64,000 bases of DNA from Margaritifera margaritifera (GCA_029931535.1 JAQPZY010000702.1:62001-126000); one strand, 5' to 3'; shown: positions 9,570-23,996, numbered from the stretch's first letter. Numbers and translations are program-made. Notes: generated from the letters alone by a model not told the origin.

Positions 9570-12060
9570 CTATTTGCAAATTAGAAGTTTTATAAATAAA
9601 ACAATTCATAAAATGATAGATGAACATGGTAATGAACTTACTAATAATGAATATATTATTAATGAACATAACATTTTTATGAGAAGCTTTATTGTAAAAC
9701 CCAAGAATTTGATGACATATCAATTGAAAGTTTAATGAAAAAAAAAATAATCCAGAAACATTAAATGATAATAGATCTAAAAAGTTAGAAGGTGAAATAT
9801 TCTTTGAAGGACTATATCAAGCGGTCAAAATATGAAACGTTCCAAGTCACCTGAATAGAATGGATTTACTGTTGAATTGTTCACATTTATTTGGAAATAA
9901 TTGGGACAGTTTATTGCAAGGTGAATACATAATGCATACAGGACGGGTTTATTTTCCATAACACAAAACGAGGTGTTATCATGTACACGCCTAAACCAGA
10001 TAAAAATAAGTTTGTGTTGAAAAAAAAACTGGAGGCTCTTTTGAGTATTGTATATAAAATGACGTCACTTAAATATCAAATAGATTGAAGAAAGTAATGT
10101 ATGACATTATACATGAAGATCAAAAAGGTATTATACGTGGTAGATTTATTAGCGAGAACATTAGGATTATCTACGATATTTTATGTGAAACAAAGATGCA
10201 AGGACTTACAGTCTAATTCTAATTCTGGCAATTTATTGATAAATGTTTAGTTTACTTCAATTTTTAAAATCCTATACGTTAGTCGATAAAATTTGTTCAC
10301 AATGGGCCTGAGTTCTATAGTTTACAAAATGGGCATTTATCTGATTTTTTTAAAAAAAAGTTGCATAGAGGCTGCAGTCAAGGGGACCCAGTTTGACTGT
10401 ATTTATTTCGATTATGCGCTGACATTTTAGGAAAACTGTTTCGAAAAATTAAAAGTATAAAAAGAATATCGATTATTGAAAAAGAATTTAAAATAAGTCA
10501 GTATGTTGGCGACACATACATATTGTTAGATGAATCAACATAAATACTCTTTGAAAACAACGGGGAAGTTCTATTCAATTTCTGCATTAAAAATGAATGT
10601 TGAAAATAACTAAGGCAAATTGGATAGGATCACTATCGGCATAGAATATAAAATTATGTGAAAATATGAAACTGGACTGGGAGAATGGACCATCAAATGT
10701 ACAGGGAGTGTGAGGAAACTTGTGAGAAAATGGAAAATATATTTAGCAACTGGAATAAAACAAAAGTAACTTGGTAAAATAACAGTAATACAATCTGTAG
10801 GTCTCTCCAGACTTCCTTATTTGTTTCTTTCTTTACCCAATTCCCCATTAGATTTGATTAAGAGAATGAATAAAATTATATACAAAATTGTATGGATTAG
10901 TGGACCAGATAGAATAAAACGTGGGATAATCATTAAAAAAAATTATAAGAGCAGTGAGATTGCAAATGGTTGATCTCAACTATTTTATAAAATCATTGAC
11001 AATTACTTGGTTCGACAAGCAACTAAAAAGGAGAAGAAATGGATCCATCTTACAAATTTGGCTGTTTCAACAATATTTTTTTCCAAGTACAAGATACATT
11101 TCACAGGTGAGCCATACAATAAAAAATCCATTCAGAGATGTTTTAAAAGCTTGGTAATCTTTTATAGATAAGACTAAAATTGATTCCACAAGTAAAATAC
11201 CTACATAGAGAGAATTCGTTTTTAAAATTAGATCTTGAATGGTGTTCGTCACATTTAGATTTGTTAAATGAAGATGGTGAGTTCTTGTCCTTCAATAATC
11301 TGAACAAATATGTCATGTGAAAAGAGAATTTCTAGATTACTTTACTCTTTTAAGAAAAATACAAGACGATTGGAAACAAATAATCAAATTAAGTAAAGAA
11401 AAAATCATTTGATACAAATATAATGTTGGCATCAATATATATGTGTCAGCTCTAATTGTAAATAGAAAAGAAAGTAAATTTTTCTATTAAATTTTTAGTG
11501 ATGCATATCAGATGTTGGAAGTTCAAAAGTGGGATATTGATTGACTTAATGTAACTCCTGCAGGGTGGCAATGTTCCTATTCTTACAAATAATTAAAGAT
11601 AGAAAACTACAAATTAAGATTTTTACAGCGTATCTTAGTTACAAATAATTTCCTGCAAAAAATAGATACAATTGATTCAGATAAGTGTAGTTACTGTAGG
11701 CAAGCAAAGGCGTCTATGATGTATCTAATGTTTGAGTGAATCAGGGTGAATGAGATATGTAGTATATTATCATAGGAGCGGCAAGTAATATTGTTTTAAA
11801 CCTGGTGGTAATTCTTGCAAAATATTTTATTATAAAAATTTAATTTGATAATCATGATTTACGATTCGAATCCTTTCTCACCATGTTAAGAAATGTATTT
11901 GAAACAGAATAATATCTGGTTAAAATAAATGAGACCATATAATACTTTGTTGGAAGATGGCCTCCTCTGTACAATTATCTTCACAATATGAGTTTGGTAT
12001 CCCAAGTCTCAGACTAAAGAAATATTTAGATGAACGTGTAAATACAACGAAAAAGTTCCG
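8638..12060 (+). pseudogene. L1-like LINE ORF2 (endonuclease, reverse transcriptase), 5'-truncated and decayed
   Basis: ORF2 of a non-LTR retrotransposon, which would nick target DNA and copy its own RNA into it. The first half of the endonuclease is missing; homology starts around 8640 with DDWNLVVDPAL and continues to VPGHRSDYFGM near 8960. The linker region follows, then the reverse transcriptase: KRGVIMYTPKPDKNK near 9970, ENIRIIYDILCETKMQGL near 10155, and HRGCSQGDPV near 10365. The active site reads YVGD (10502-10513) where YADD is expected. Conserved C-terminal blocks include LQMVDLNYFIKSLTITW (10963) and a CSYC zinc-knuckle start near 11690. Stops and frameshifts occur throughout. A TA array interrupts the linker at 9518-9569. 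It is the same class as the copy at 13.5-16.2 kb. Confidence 0.85.
9518..9569. repeat. (TA)n microsatellite inside the LINE
   Basis: About 26 TA units. It interrupts the linker between the endonuclease and reverse transcriptase parts of the LINE: recognisable coding resumes on both sides (FYDLGEK before, FINKTIHKMIDEHGNELTN after). Confidence 0.95.
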
Positions 12061-12064
12061 TACA

Positions 12065-13427
<1,363 letters not shown>

Positions 13428-13439
13428 ATATATATATAT

Positions 13440-13498
<59 letters not shown>

Positions 13499-13502
13499 TA
13501 TA
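13428..13502. repeat. (TA)n microsatellite with interruptions
   Basis: Two or three TA runs separated by single AAAT or GTA interruptions. It abuts the 3' end of the minus-strand LINE. Confidence 0.95.
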
Positions 13503-13504
13503 AA

Positions 13505-16195
13505 AATTGCAACTAGGCCTTGTAGATTCAAATTATTTTTTGTTTCAATTCCAGTATATATGTGATATTTAGGTATTAAAATTATTCAGTTTCGTTGTTC
13601 TGAGTTTTTTGTCGTGTCGCCAAGAATAATTTGTTGAGGTGTGAAATTAATTTGTAATTCGGTCTTTTGCAATACGCACTCAGAAAGGGTTGACCAGAAC
13701 TCATTAGTATGATTACATTTCCAAAACAAATGTTGAATAGTTTCTTCTTCTGTACACAAACTACATATATTGTTTTGGATTGCACATATCTTATTTAAAT
13801 TTTCTTTTACAGGTAATACTCTGTGAAGTATTTCATACTAGAACCATTGTATTTGAGAGTTTCTAGTGCTTTTAAATGCATTTTTGTAATGTAGTTTCTC
13901 TGGGTTAGAATTTTAATAGAATGTCCCATTTTAGTCTTGAGTTATGTATCAAGATATCATGATTAAGAATTTTATACATATTTTTAAACCCCTTTGCGCT
14001 TTTTAATAAAACCGTAATATGGGACAGTTTGCACGGGTGAAGATTCTGAGTAGGAGCGAATTAATTTGTTCTGGATCCAATAAATTCGTAATACTGTTAC
14101 AAAGACCCATACAAAGTAATGATCTCCCTTTTCAATTATAAATTTGTCATGAAGTTATCAAATATAATAAAGTTCACTCCATCAAAATTATCGCTGATAA
14201 ACTTTACACCTTTATTATACCAAAACTTGTAAAACACGGTTTCATCTGCAACCCTAATATTTTCATATACCCAGATATGTAGGTTTAACCATTCTTGCAA
14301 ATAATACAATTTTGTTTCTTCGTAAACAATAATTCAAACACTGAATACATCTCTCCAAAAATATTTCTTGTACTACTTCTTTGCTTCTTTACATGCTTCA
14401 TCCCAAGATATGCAGTGTGTTTAATTTTCCAAAACAGTTTCATAAAGATATCATCCCAACAATTTATTTGAATTAATTATTCTTCTAATCCAAGAAAATT
14501 TCAGTGCCTGAATGACATGTTTAAAATTCACAATATTTAATCTACCATTATCATAATTTTGTGCAATTATATTCCATTTTATTTTCTCATTTGTGCTCTG
14601 CCAAATAAATTTAAAGAACGATTTACTTAAATTTTGTAAACTATTATCAGGTGAATTGGGTAGAGCTAACAAACAAATGATTGAATTTGGAAATGGTCTG
14701 CGTTTTAATTAGTATTATTCTTCCAAAAGGAGTAAATATTCTTGTTGACCACTGAGTAAGGAGTGATTGTCCTTCGGGGGGTGTATTTGTGATAATTAGT
14801 ATCTAGTATTTCATCTAATTTCACTGAAGATTCTACACTAAGAGACTAATTGGGGATTCCCCATTAATTTACAACGGGCGTGTTGGTATACATCGTTGCA
14901 ATTTTTTTTACTTCCTGTCCATATTACTTTGGTTTTATCATGATTTACTTTGAGGCATGATATTGAAGCGACATTTGTTATAAATTCAGAGCAGAAAAGA
15001 AAGATTTCTAAGAACAGTCAAGGATCAGGTTGGTATCATCTGCACACTGTGCAACTTTGTGTTATTTATTATGTACTGCTATAGCTTTAATATCTCTATT
15101 ACCTCTTATTAAAATTGACAATAGCTTTACACAAAGTAAAAGCAGGTAAGGTGAGATAAAGTTTATTTGTCTACAGTCCCTACTTACTGCAAAGAAATCT
15201 TGTATAAAACCATTCTGTATAACTGCTGAAGATATATTTGTTATAAATATCTTAATCTATTTTTGTATAGAATTAACACAAATAAATACTTTATAACTTT
15301 TTCTAGAACAATCATGATGCAGCAGTATTAAATGCTTTGCCAAAATCAATAAGAACTAGTTGACAAGGAATATTATGTTTTTCAGAACAGTATATTGACT
15401 CATGTATTAATCTAATGTTATCATCTATGTATCTACCTTTAAACATCCAGTTTTTAATTCTGATATTATTGTGTTCAATACCGTTTTTATTGTCTGAGCT
15501 ATACATCCTGATGCTGACTTGGAGACCACATTTAAAATTTGATAGTACGCCAGTTTCTTAAAAACTGTTTTGTTTTATCTCCTTTTGGTAAACAAAGAAT
15601 ACTACCTTGCCTCTGACTGATTGAAAGCTGTTTTATTCATACATTTCATTAATTGGTCTCAAGATGAAGTGTTTTAAGTCCAAACATTCCAATGTAAATC
15701 CATCAGATAGTCGGGATTTGTCACTTTTCATCCTTTTGAGTACACTAAGTAATTGGCAATTTTTGTATTTATCCTTCAAAAGAATTGCTTAGTTTTGGGA
15801 CATTATACTCTCTTAATAATTGGTCAAAGTCTACATTGAATATTTCTTTAGCTTTTGAATAGAGGTTAATGTAGAAAGTACTAATTTCATGAAGAATGTG
15901 TTTTTAATGCAATACAATATTTCTTTCTTACTTTACTACTGATCTCTATTCTTTCTAAATGTAATTTAAGTTCAAACTTCTTATGAAAAATTGTGTTTAT
16001 CCCTCTTGAATTTGGCTACTGAGAATTAAAAATACAGCTATATCCCCACTATGCCTCAATATATTTCTCTTCTTTTGATGTAAAGTGTGTATCTAGTAAG
16101 CAGACAATGCCAGATGTTTTACTTTTAATTGTTTTCTTAGTGAGCATTCTCAATCCCTGACAGTTTGCAGACACTATTTTAATTGTACTATCCAT
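13505..16195 (-). pseudogene. L1-like LINE ORF2, internally deleted and decayed
   Basis: Read on the - strand, it starts with an endonuclease N-terminus at 16195 (VSANCQGLRMLTKK, then LLDTHFTSKEEKYIEA). Most of the endonuclease is then lost, because the reverse transcriptase follows within about 700 bp. At 15312-15506 are KGRYIDDNIRLIHESI and VLIDFGKAFN, which correspond to the catalytic-Asp block of the finger and palm. At 14451-14672 is the C-terminal region with FIWQSTNEKIKWNI and GRLNIVNFKHVIQALKFSW. A CSLCTEEETIQHLFWKC zinc-knuckle lies near 13690-13760. Many stops separate these blocks. It belongs to the same LINE class as the + strand copy but has a different deletion pattern, so it was inserted separately. 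Confidence 0.85.
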
Positions 16196-17233
16196 TATTA
16201 GAATTTATGAAACATTTACCATATTTATCATGGTTTGTACATTTAAATGGCACGAGGTTATCCATTGAACTGTCTACTACATCTCGATATATTGATATAT
16301 TAAGGGCCGATACCTTCCCTAAAATGCATGTCAAAGTACTTTGTTTCTAATTACAATGCGGCAATAAAGACAGAAGATGTAGGATAGGGATGTATGGCAG
16401 CGTAGAAAGAAATGGAAAGAGAAGAAAAGAAACGAAAACACAGGAGTTCTTGAAAAAAACAAACACAAGTAAATCAAAGAATAGTAAAGCTAATAAAATA
16501 TAATCTTTCTTTCAGCGAAGTAATTCACTATTTAGTAAAATGTAAATTGTGGTTGACAAACTCTAGGTACATAAACAAATGCAAAAGGTAGCAATCAGTA
16601 CATAGTCAGCAATCATACATGATAATTAGTGTTGAAGCTGACATTTGTAGCAAAAAAGTCTTTAATAAATCTTTGGCAAACGAGGTTTGATAGAATGTGC
16701 TTGGATAAGGTTTTACATTTTTGTAGAAATATTTACAGTTTACCAACCTATTCAATTGCAGATTTGGAGAACAGTCTAAAAATACAAAGTACATTAAAAG
16801 TGCCTCATTGTCAAACTTTTTTGAGAATGTTATTCAAAACACACAAAAAAGAAAGAGAGAGAGAGAGAGAGAAATAAATAACATTGGTGATAAGAAGTGA
16901 GAAGCAAAAAACAAGTATTAAGTATGAAAACGGAATGATACTTGTTAGCGAATAATGGAACCAGAACAAATGAAATGTCATCAGTGTTATATATACACAC
17001 GTGCATATATAACAGCGTGACTCACTTATAGCGTGCAAAAGTAAATTATACATTGTATTTGCACAGTAGTCTATTTTATCTTCTACCAATATCATCAACA
17101 ACAGAATAGTGTACAAATAATTGCAATCTATAGATGTCAGACTTCTACATGTAGTATATATTTCTGCATATAGCTTATTAAATAGTTGTCAGTTATATAT
17201 GCATATACGGATATCAGGTATTAATTTGTAATC

Positions 17234-17235
<2 letters not shown>
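16196..17235. other. No recognisable gene
   Basis: AT-rich sequence. It contains a short GA run at about 16850-16873. The 5' untranslated part of the minus-strand LINE, if present, would lie at 16196 upward, but its edge cannot be defined. Confidence 0.5.

Positions 17236-17284
<49 letters not shown>
17236..17284. repeat. (GA)n microsatellite
   Basis: Uninterrupted GA run of about 24 units. Confidence 0.95.
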
Positions 17285-17287
<3 letters not shown>

Positions 17288-17385
17288 ACACATTAACATT
17301 GTATCACTTGCAAGAAAACTGAACAAATAAATTGCCTTAGTGTCAGAGAAAATGTGTGTCCAGGATTTAGATGCCTCTGAGAGAA

Positions 17386-17388
<3 letters not shown>

Positions 17389-17418
<30 letters not shown>

Positions 17419-17419
17419 A
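17389..17419. repeat. (GA)n microsatellite, interrupted
   Basis: GA run with GAAA interruptions about 105 bp after the previous GA array. Confidence 0.9.
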
Positions 17420-18018
17420 GCAACACTGCATAAACGAACATTGTATCGCTATCAATATAACATATTATTGTCACTCTTCAACTGTGTGCTGTGAATACTA
17501 ATTTCAAGGAGTTTATTATCATTCATATAGATATAGTTCCTCGGATAGTACATGTCGAGAACGCTACATACACTGCACTAAAGGGATTTATAAGTATGTC
17601 CAACCATGAGTATATAGGTTTCTATAGTTCATCACAATAACTTAGCTATAAGACATTATAGTCAATGCCACTTGGTGCAATGTTCATCACTTTTCATGTC
17701 TATATCGTCGGCTACATGAAAAAGAAATTCTGTCTTTGCCATATTCGTTTGTTTTGGCATATATTCGTCCATTGAATGACCAAGCTACAGTCACTGTTTC
17801 ATTCTCCAATAGCTTTGTCAACAACTTAATGTTGCCCTTTGTTAAGTCTTTTGTTCAGTCTTATGTGATCTTTGATTTTTTTGAATTCCAGTCCTTCGTC
17901 TTCGTTTATTTTTCACCAACGTATCTCTTGTAACTCTGTATTTGAAATTTACGATGATGGGTTTGAAGTCTTTTTTTTGTGTGATCTCTTCTGTGAAATC
18001 TATGTGCGACATGAGTCA

Positions 18019-18084
18019 AGAGAGAGAGAGAGAGAGAGACAGAGAGACGGAGAGAGAGAGAGAGACAGAGATAGAGAGAGAGAG
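18019..18084. repeat. (GA)n microsatellite, interrupted, followed by a G run
   Basis: GA units with ACAG, ACGG and ATAG interruptions; an uninterrupted G run of about 11 lies at 18094-18104. Reading frames that cross it give Arg-Glu or Ser-Leu repeats and are artefacts. Confidence 0.95.
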
Positions 18085-18390
18085 TACACTTAGTGGGGGG
18101 GGGGGAGGAATTACGTTGTGTATCTGTAACAGGATGAAACCGGGCTGGATTGGATATAGCGTAGGTGCTTAACACAATAACGTAAACGAGATGTTTATTT
18201 ATAAATGCAAAGTAATGATAAACAAATCTGACACCCTAGCTCATGCCGTTACTGCCACCTCTCATAAACAAAACCCTACACTACTCATGCACACAAAGTT
18301 CAACAAACGATAAAATAAAATTATATCGTTGCTCAGCGGATACGATCAAAGAATGCATTTTTTTTTAGAAAAATCACAAGTGATCTCGTA

Positions 18391-18500
18391 TGTCAACAGA
18401 TATGATCCATGTATGGAATTTATCAACAAAAATGCTTGATATATGGCTCTATCAATATATGTGTTCCATGTATGGAATCATCAACAAGTGTGATTGATAT
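18391..18500. repeat. Two-copy direct repeat of about 68 bp
   Basis: TCCATGTATGGAAT followed by ATCAACAA occurs twice, near 18405 and 18471, with similar sequence between, ending in TTGATAT. Confidence 0.5.
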
Positions 18501-18960
18501 GCATGATTGAATATAATACTTTCAAAAATCTTGGACACAACTCAATAGAGAAATTAGTATAATATATTTTGCCTTTTTTCTCAACGATCGGCATGACGGA
18601 CACTGTATTCTACTGCGCAGAAAACACAGAGGATTCGAGCGATTTATTAAATATATCTTTCAACAGTTGATGTCTAATTTGGTTGGTCCCAGTGGCTTTG
18701 TTTAGGTCAAGACTAGCTGCTACACCTATATTTCGTTGTTTCTATATGATGACTTCAGATATAACAGTTTGATTTCTACCTTCGAAATGTGGTAACTATT
18801 TATTATTATTTTTTAAACGTCTAATAAAGAAAACCCAAGATTTCAGCAGCTCATATTTTTTTGACCACGTATTGCAAAGCTATATGATTGGCCGATAAGT
18901 CTAATGGAGGGGATAAATTAGATGTCTTTGTGAAAGGTATTTGTTGTCTCGTAATTTTCA
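18495..18960 (-). pseudogene. Reverse transcriptase fragment of a CR1/jockey-type LINE
   Basis: On the - strand from 18720 downward an almost open frame reads AASLDLNKATGTNQIRHQLL and then IFNKSLESSVFSAQ, a stop, and NTVSVMPIVEKKGK. This is the start of the reverse transcriptase domain of CR1-, jockey- or RTE-like LINEs, where the LDLNKATG block precedes the V-P-I-x-K-KG block. It is not the L1-like family at 8.6-16.2 kb. Only about 75 codons can be read; the part up to 18960 is weak. Downstream palm motifs are missing. Confidence 0.65.
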
Positions 18961-20630
18961 AGTAAAGTCGAGGATTTTAATAGTTTAGGGAAGGCAAAAT
19001 GTATAAACATTTTAAAGAAATGTGTCCTAGTTTTTTTTGCAACAGGTCCCAGCCAGAACCCTGGCTAATATGAGATTGGATGTAATAACTAAATACAATC
19101 TTAGCTTAAAAGATACTTTGCGCCCATGATTACCATTTCGTAATCAAAAGTCTACTATTAGGAACAAAGACATATGTTTCATAATGTAGACAGCAATCAA
19201 GTCATAAAGCAGACATTCCCTACACATTACTATACATAAATACAAGTTGATTATAGTTAACAGAAACATACCAATTTAAGAGAATCAAATTCAGTTCAGA
19301 AATCATTTAGTGTTGTGTCAGAAGATGCACGATTCAGCATGCGAATGATCTGGTTATTGCCAGCATTTACGGGTTTTTATTTGGCTAAAATATAATACCT
19401 GAAAAATTACAACGTTACAATGCTTCATTCACCCACCATCTTTGAATATATCACTTTTTTCCGAACTGCAGCCACAAAGAAAAGAACGGTCAAACGAAAG
19501 CTGTCGTATTCAGACAATTTTCTCACAAGGAATTGAGAAAGAACATCTACACTTACATTCATGGAATAAAAGTGTAATCATTGGTCTTTTTTATTTTTCG
19601 TTTAAGAATAATTTGAATATTTTCACACTTGAAGTATTTTTGATTTCAGTTCTTGCAGTAGATCGACATACATAAAAGCCTATTCAGCTATAGACACACA
19701 TATTCACTGTTTCTTAAGTATATTCAATCCAGAACCTATAAAGATGCTGAAAATGACGTGGCTTTATAATGTTAAATATCTTTTTATCTATATTATGCGT
19801 TGATTTCGAGGCTGTGCTACTAGTTTATTCTCATGTACTTTACATCAGACGATTTTTTGTGCGGTTTATTCAAGATGATTTTGTTTAACTCTATTAGGTC
19901 CTCGGTTTCTGAATATAAATGCTCTTTCGATACGTGTAGGCTGAGTAAAAATTAGGAATTTAGGCTTGTAATGCATGCTCAGCTCAAAGTCGGTATCTTT
20001 CGTATTGGTATGTTTCCTCCCACACAGTTACCCTCGCCCTCACTTCTTTCTACTTGCTGCTCGTGTTGGTGTGAATATTATTTTTCGCCGTATAACTTAT
20101 GTTCATTAGGTTTTTTTGTCATATATTCCTACATTTTTGCAGCCCCAATGTGTCGCTGGTATAGCAATCACCATTGATGCAAATCGTGGTAGGGACCACC
20201 TTATTTCACATTTGAGGTTATGTGACTACCATTATATGATGACATTTACTGGATATTCTAACCCTAATGTGCTCATGTCACACGATTCCTGGCTTGTCAA
20301 AATATGCGGCATTGAAATCTACGATATACTGTCTGTTTTTAACACCATTGTGACGTTTTGACCCTGCGTACGCTGTAATGACGCGGTTGATTACATTATC
20401 TGCTACTTGTCAGAAAAATGTTGCAAAGTGTGTTTGAATAATAGTTGCATGTTTTTGAGCATATGTAAGTACGGATGTATGTATGTAAGCTCATCTCTTA
20501 TTTTATAAAACTTCAGTGTTCCCATGTTCATGCGGCAAAATGACGACGATATAAAAAATGGCAAAGTGACAATGATATAAACAAATATAGCAAACTCAAG
20601 TCTTGAAGATACAGATTTGAAATTCATCAA
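18961..20630. other. No recognisable gene
   Basis: AT-rich sequence with only short open frames (for example 19442-19675 and 19971-20177 on the + strand) that carry no motif I recognise. Confidence 0.5.
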
Positions 20631-22072
20631 TGTCACGAAATTGTGTATAATAAAATGCTGTTGCATGTTATATGAACATCTACATTGGTTTCGTTGCCGC
20701 GTCTAACGTTACCCGATGGTGCATAGTTTCAGCCTTAGCTATTTCAAAATACCGACGGTGAGAAAACATGATTACCTTGAGTTCTTTGGCCGTAGATTTG
20801 ACCGTAGCCAGGGTACTTATAAACCAAAATGCTCTTTGCAAAGTTACAATGCAGATGCGTTTTGCTAGGAAGCTGTCCACTTTACGGAAGCAATCTTCAA
20901 AAGTAGATGCATGTGAAAATGAAAATTTATTCTTCTTGCTATCCGATCTATGTGATATAATTGTTTTATCTATTGGATGTTTCGGAATTTATTCTAAAGT
21001 TTATAACATGTCAGATTGATTGCACAATAACGCCATTCCACCATGTAGATTATACTCTGTTTAAAGTCAGCCATTTTTGTAGCTGAACAAGCAAGCTGAA
21101 TTCAATTATATGTTGTAATAATTAAATGATGAGTCGCGAATGAGTTCTTATAAAATAGTGCGATTATTCTTGTCGGAGACAGATTTATGTGCGAAGGTGG
21201 TTATTATAATATTAATCTCGTACAGTTGTTCTTAGGATATACTTTAATGCGTAACGAAGTCAATTCATGTGCGCGCATGCGTATGTAAATCATTGTATTC
21301 GTACTAAACCGTTTCTCATCTATTGCATGGCGCAGTCATTGTATTTTTAGCTGTTCACGGGGAGTCATCGGTCATCGGTCTCTGGGATTTTGTGTAACCC
21401 GGATGCGGAAGTCGATCGTGATTTCGGTTCGAAAGACAAGTCTGGTTTTCTCAATGTGAAGGGCCGAAGATTTTGGACCAGCAGGGCTGGGAGATTATTG
21501 GGTTCCTGAGGGATCTTTGAGCGGACCACGCGAGGATGTTCCCTTACGACTGGACTAGAGCTTTGGAATCGGAAACATGTCTTGCTCGTCGAATGGACGC
21601 CACGCGATAAATAATATCATACGTTCCGCTTTTGAAAATCTAATTCAATATCACTTTATGTGTGAAAATCAAATTCAATGTCACTACATCAGTCATACTT
21701 GTTTATACATTTCATGTATTGATCATATCGTGTCGATAGATCCATATGCCAACAATAATTCTTTATAATTCAATATATGAATCATATTTGGCGATAGTTC
21801 CATAGGTTCATAATAACCTTCATATACAGGATCATTTGTGCTTGTTCGCTGAAATTCCACTCTTTGATCGGTTCCAGTTAGGAACGATATCATTTTCGTA
21901 TATCAATTGCTGAATTTCGTGCTCAACATTTTGTTACATCCATTGTTGGACTTTATGACCCTGAGTAAGGTGTCAGATTACTTCATTATTAGTGTGCAGT
22001 ATAAATAAACATCTCATTCTGTGTTTATTGTTGTCGTTAGATCCAAGCCCATTCGGCTTCAGTCTTGTTACA
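20631..22072 (+). mobile_element. Probable solo LTR, second copy of the family at 47.1 kb
   Basis: The element begins TGTCACGAAAT and ends CTTGTTACA, so it has TG...CA ends. It is flanked by ATCAA (20626-20630) and ATCAG (22073-22077), a 4/5 match to a 5-bp target duplication. Its last 55 bp (ATCCAAGCCCATTCGGCTTC, then TTGTTACA) match the end of the well-supported solo LTR at 47091-48191 (ATCCAAGGCCCACTCGGTTTC, then CTGTTACA). An AATAAA lies at about 22002, some 70 bp before the end. A GC-richer block at 21350-21560 may be the transcribed leader. No internal retroelement coding is seen on either side. Confidence 0.5.
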
Positions 22073-22565
22073 ATCAGAGAAGACACAGAGCACATTTAAA
22101 AAAGTATCTTTTTCCGTGTCAGAAGGATACAATTTACATCTTTGTAAGTCATACTTTGAATATCGTTTCAAAAAAGTAAAATTACTACGTCTTAATAGTC
22201 AAGATCATGGCATATATTTCCATTAAGGTTGTTTGGTTAATTTTCTCTTTCTCATTCTTCTTCAATACCTTGATACATTTTTGTTTCTACTTTACTAGGT
22301 AGTATTGCGATTTGTAGTGACTCACTCGCTTATTCTTTTGAACTTTGAGTCCAAGTCGATGTGTAAGTCACCACCCCCAGCCTGAACGGGTTCTGTTTAT
22401 GCTTGGGTTGTCTCATTAAAAAGTAAAATGAATTATTATTTCTTTTCAGACACTCCCTGATCTAGTTTTAGAGACGTTAGGAACAAATATAAGAAGCTTC
22501 AAATAAAAGTAGTTTTGCGTCAATACTTTCAGCCTGGTCTTGACGAGCAGTCTATATATTTTTCT

Positions 22566-22602
22566 TTGTTGTTGTTGTTGTTATTGTCATTATTATTATT
22601 AC

Positions 22603-22638
<36 letters not shown>
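22566..22638. repeat. (TTG)n/(TTA)n trinucleotide array
   Basis: GTT units followed by ATT units with one ACT interruption. Confidence 0.9.
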
Positions 22639-22640
<2 letters not shown>

Positions 22641-23789
22641 TCACGTTTTATTAACTTGTTTTATTCAAGCGAAAGAAACTATTAAAGGATGCCTATATTG
22701 AAATGTGCAAATGCGATAAAAGCAAAGATAATAACCGGATTGGGAAAAAATTCCCAAAATGACTCATATTGAGTTTTTTTCCACTTTTTTGGTGCTAATG
22801 TTGTCGACGTCGATGTTGTTGATGGCGGTGATTATACTTTTGTTGTTTTCTAGCTCTATTAGTCAAAGGATGAAGAGTTCATGTGACGATCTAGCGTAAA
22901 ATATCCGTCTTGGGTATATTTATTTTTATTTGGTATTGTTTACTTCAAAACCACTTTTAAGATTGTTGTTGAGCTCGACTTACGCTTGAGATGTTTTTAG
23001 TTTAATTAAACAACATACGTGCCTCTGATGTTCAATAATGTTGAAATATTAGTCATCCTTTTCCATTAGGTTTCATTGCCTATTGTACCTGAAGTGCTGC
23101 GCCGAACATGCTTATGAAACTATAAAAGTATGTTTTACCTAATATCCAAATAAACCTAAGGTATTCTTAGCAAAAATAAATACTTCATCCAACTTGTAGT
23201 TGGTTCTAAATGAAAAAGTGTTTATGTGATGACATCCAATATGGTGTGAGTTACAGATAACTATTTTCTCGCTTCTCCTATAGGACATGAACAACAGTTT
23301 TGACTTATAACACATATCTGACCTAATGTCAGTTCGGGTTTAAAGTACTTTGTTCAGACATTCCCTACTACAGCTATGACGGAGATCTTGCTAATTTTGC
23401 TGCTACTATCGCGAGACTGTTCGTCGTAATCTCGATTCGTCACATCCTGGAATTATTAATACAAGCTTCCTTTTTAAAAGGTAAAAGACTTGTTCCTTAC
23501 TTCTTTTAGATTACATCGTTAAAGATTTGGATCACAGAGCGATGGAGATGAAAATACTATTTAATGACAAATGTTGCAAAAATATAAAATTATCAGGATC
23601 TAACAACTTATTTTGTATCTATGACAACTATCTTTAAAATCTAGTAGTTAGTATGTCTTCTCTTCTGAAAAGGTTTTCTAATATATTAAACAAGATAACG
23701 TAGCAGGACAATAAAGTTAAAATTACTGAAGATCTGCACAAAATACTTTTGTAATATGGTTTATGATGAATGTGCTACCAGCCTATTTC

Positions 23790-23802
23790 ATCTCTCTCTT
23801 TT

Positions 23803-23853
<51 letters not shown>
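23790..23853. repeat. (CT)n microsatellite, interrupted
   Basis: CT runs with TTT interruptions. Confidence 0.95.
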
Positions 23854-23855
<2 letters not shown>

Positions 23856-23996
23856 CCATTGGTGCTTAAGAGTTCTTATTGAAGAAAGACGATTTCAATT
23901 TTTTTAATATTTGGAACAACAATGAACGCAAAATATCAAAATGTATATCATATCTTCAAACACATATTCTGTAAGTAATTTCATAGTAGTATAAAT

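Noticed and set aside
9493..9723. Open frame with Tyr-Ile run on the - strand
   Set aside because: It crosses the TA array and is antisense to the LINE.
17872..18175. Several overlapping Arg-Glu or Ser-Leu rich frames
   Set aside because: Generated by the GA array; no independent support.
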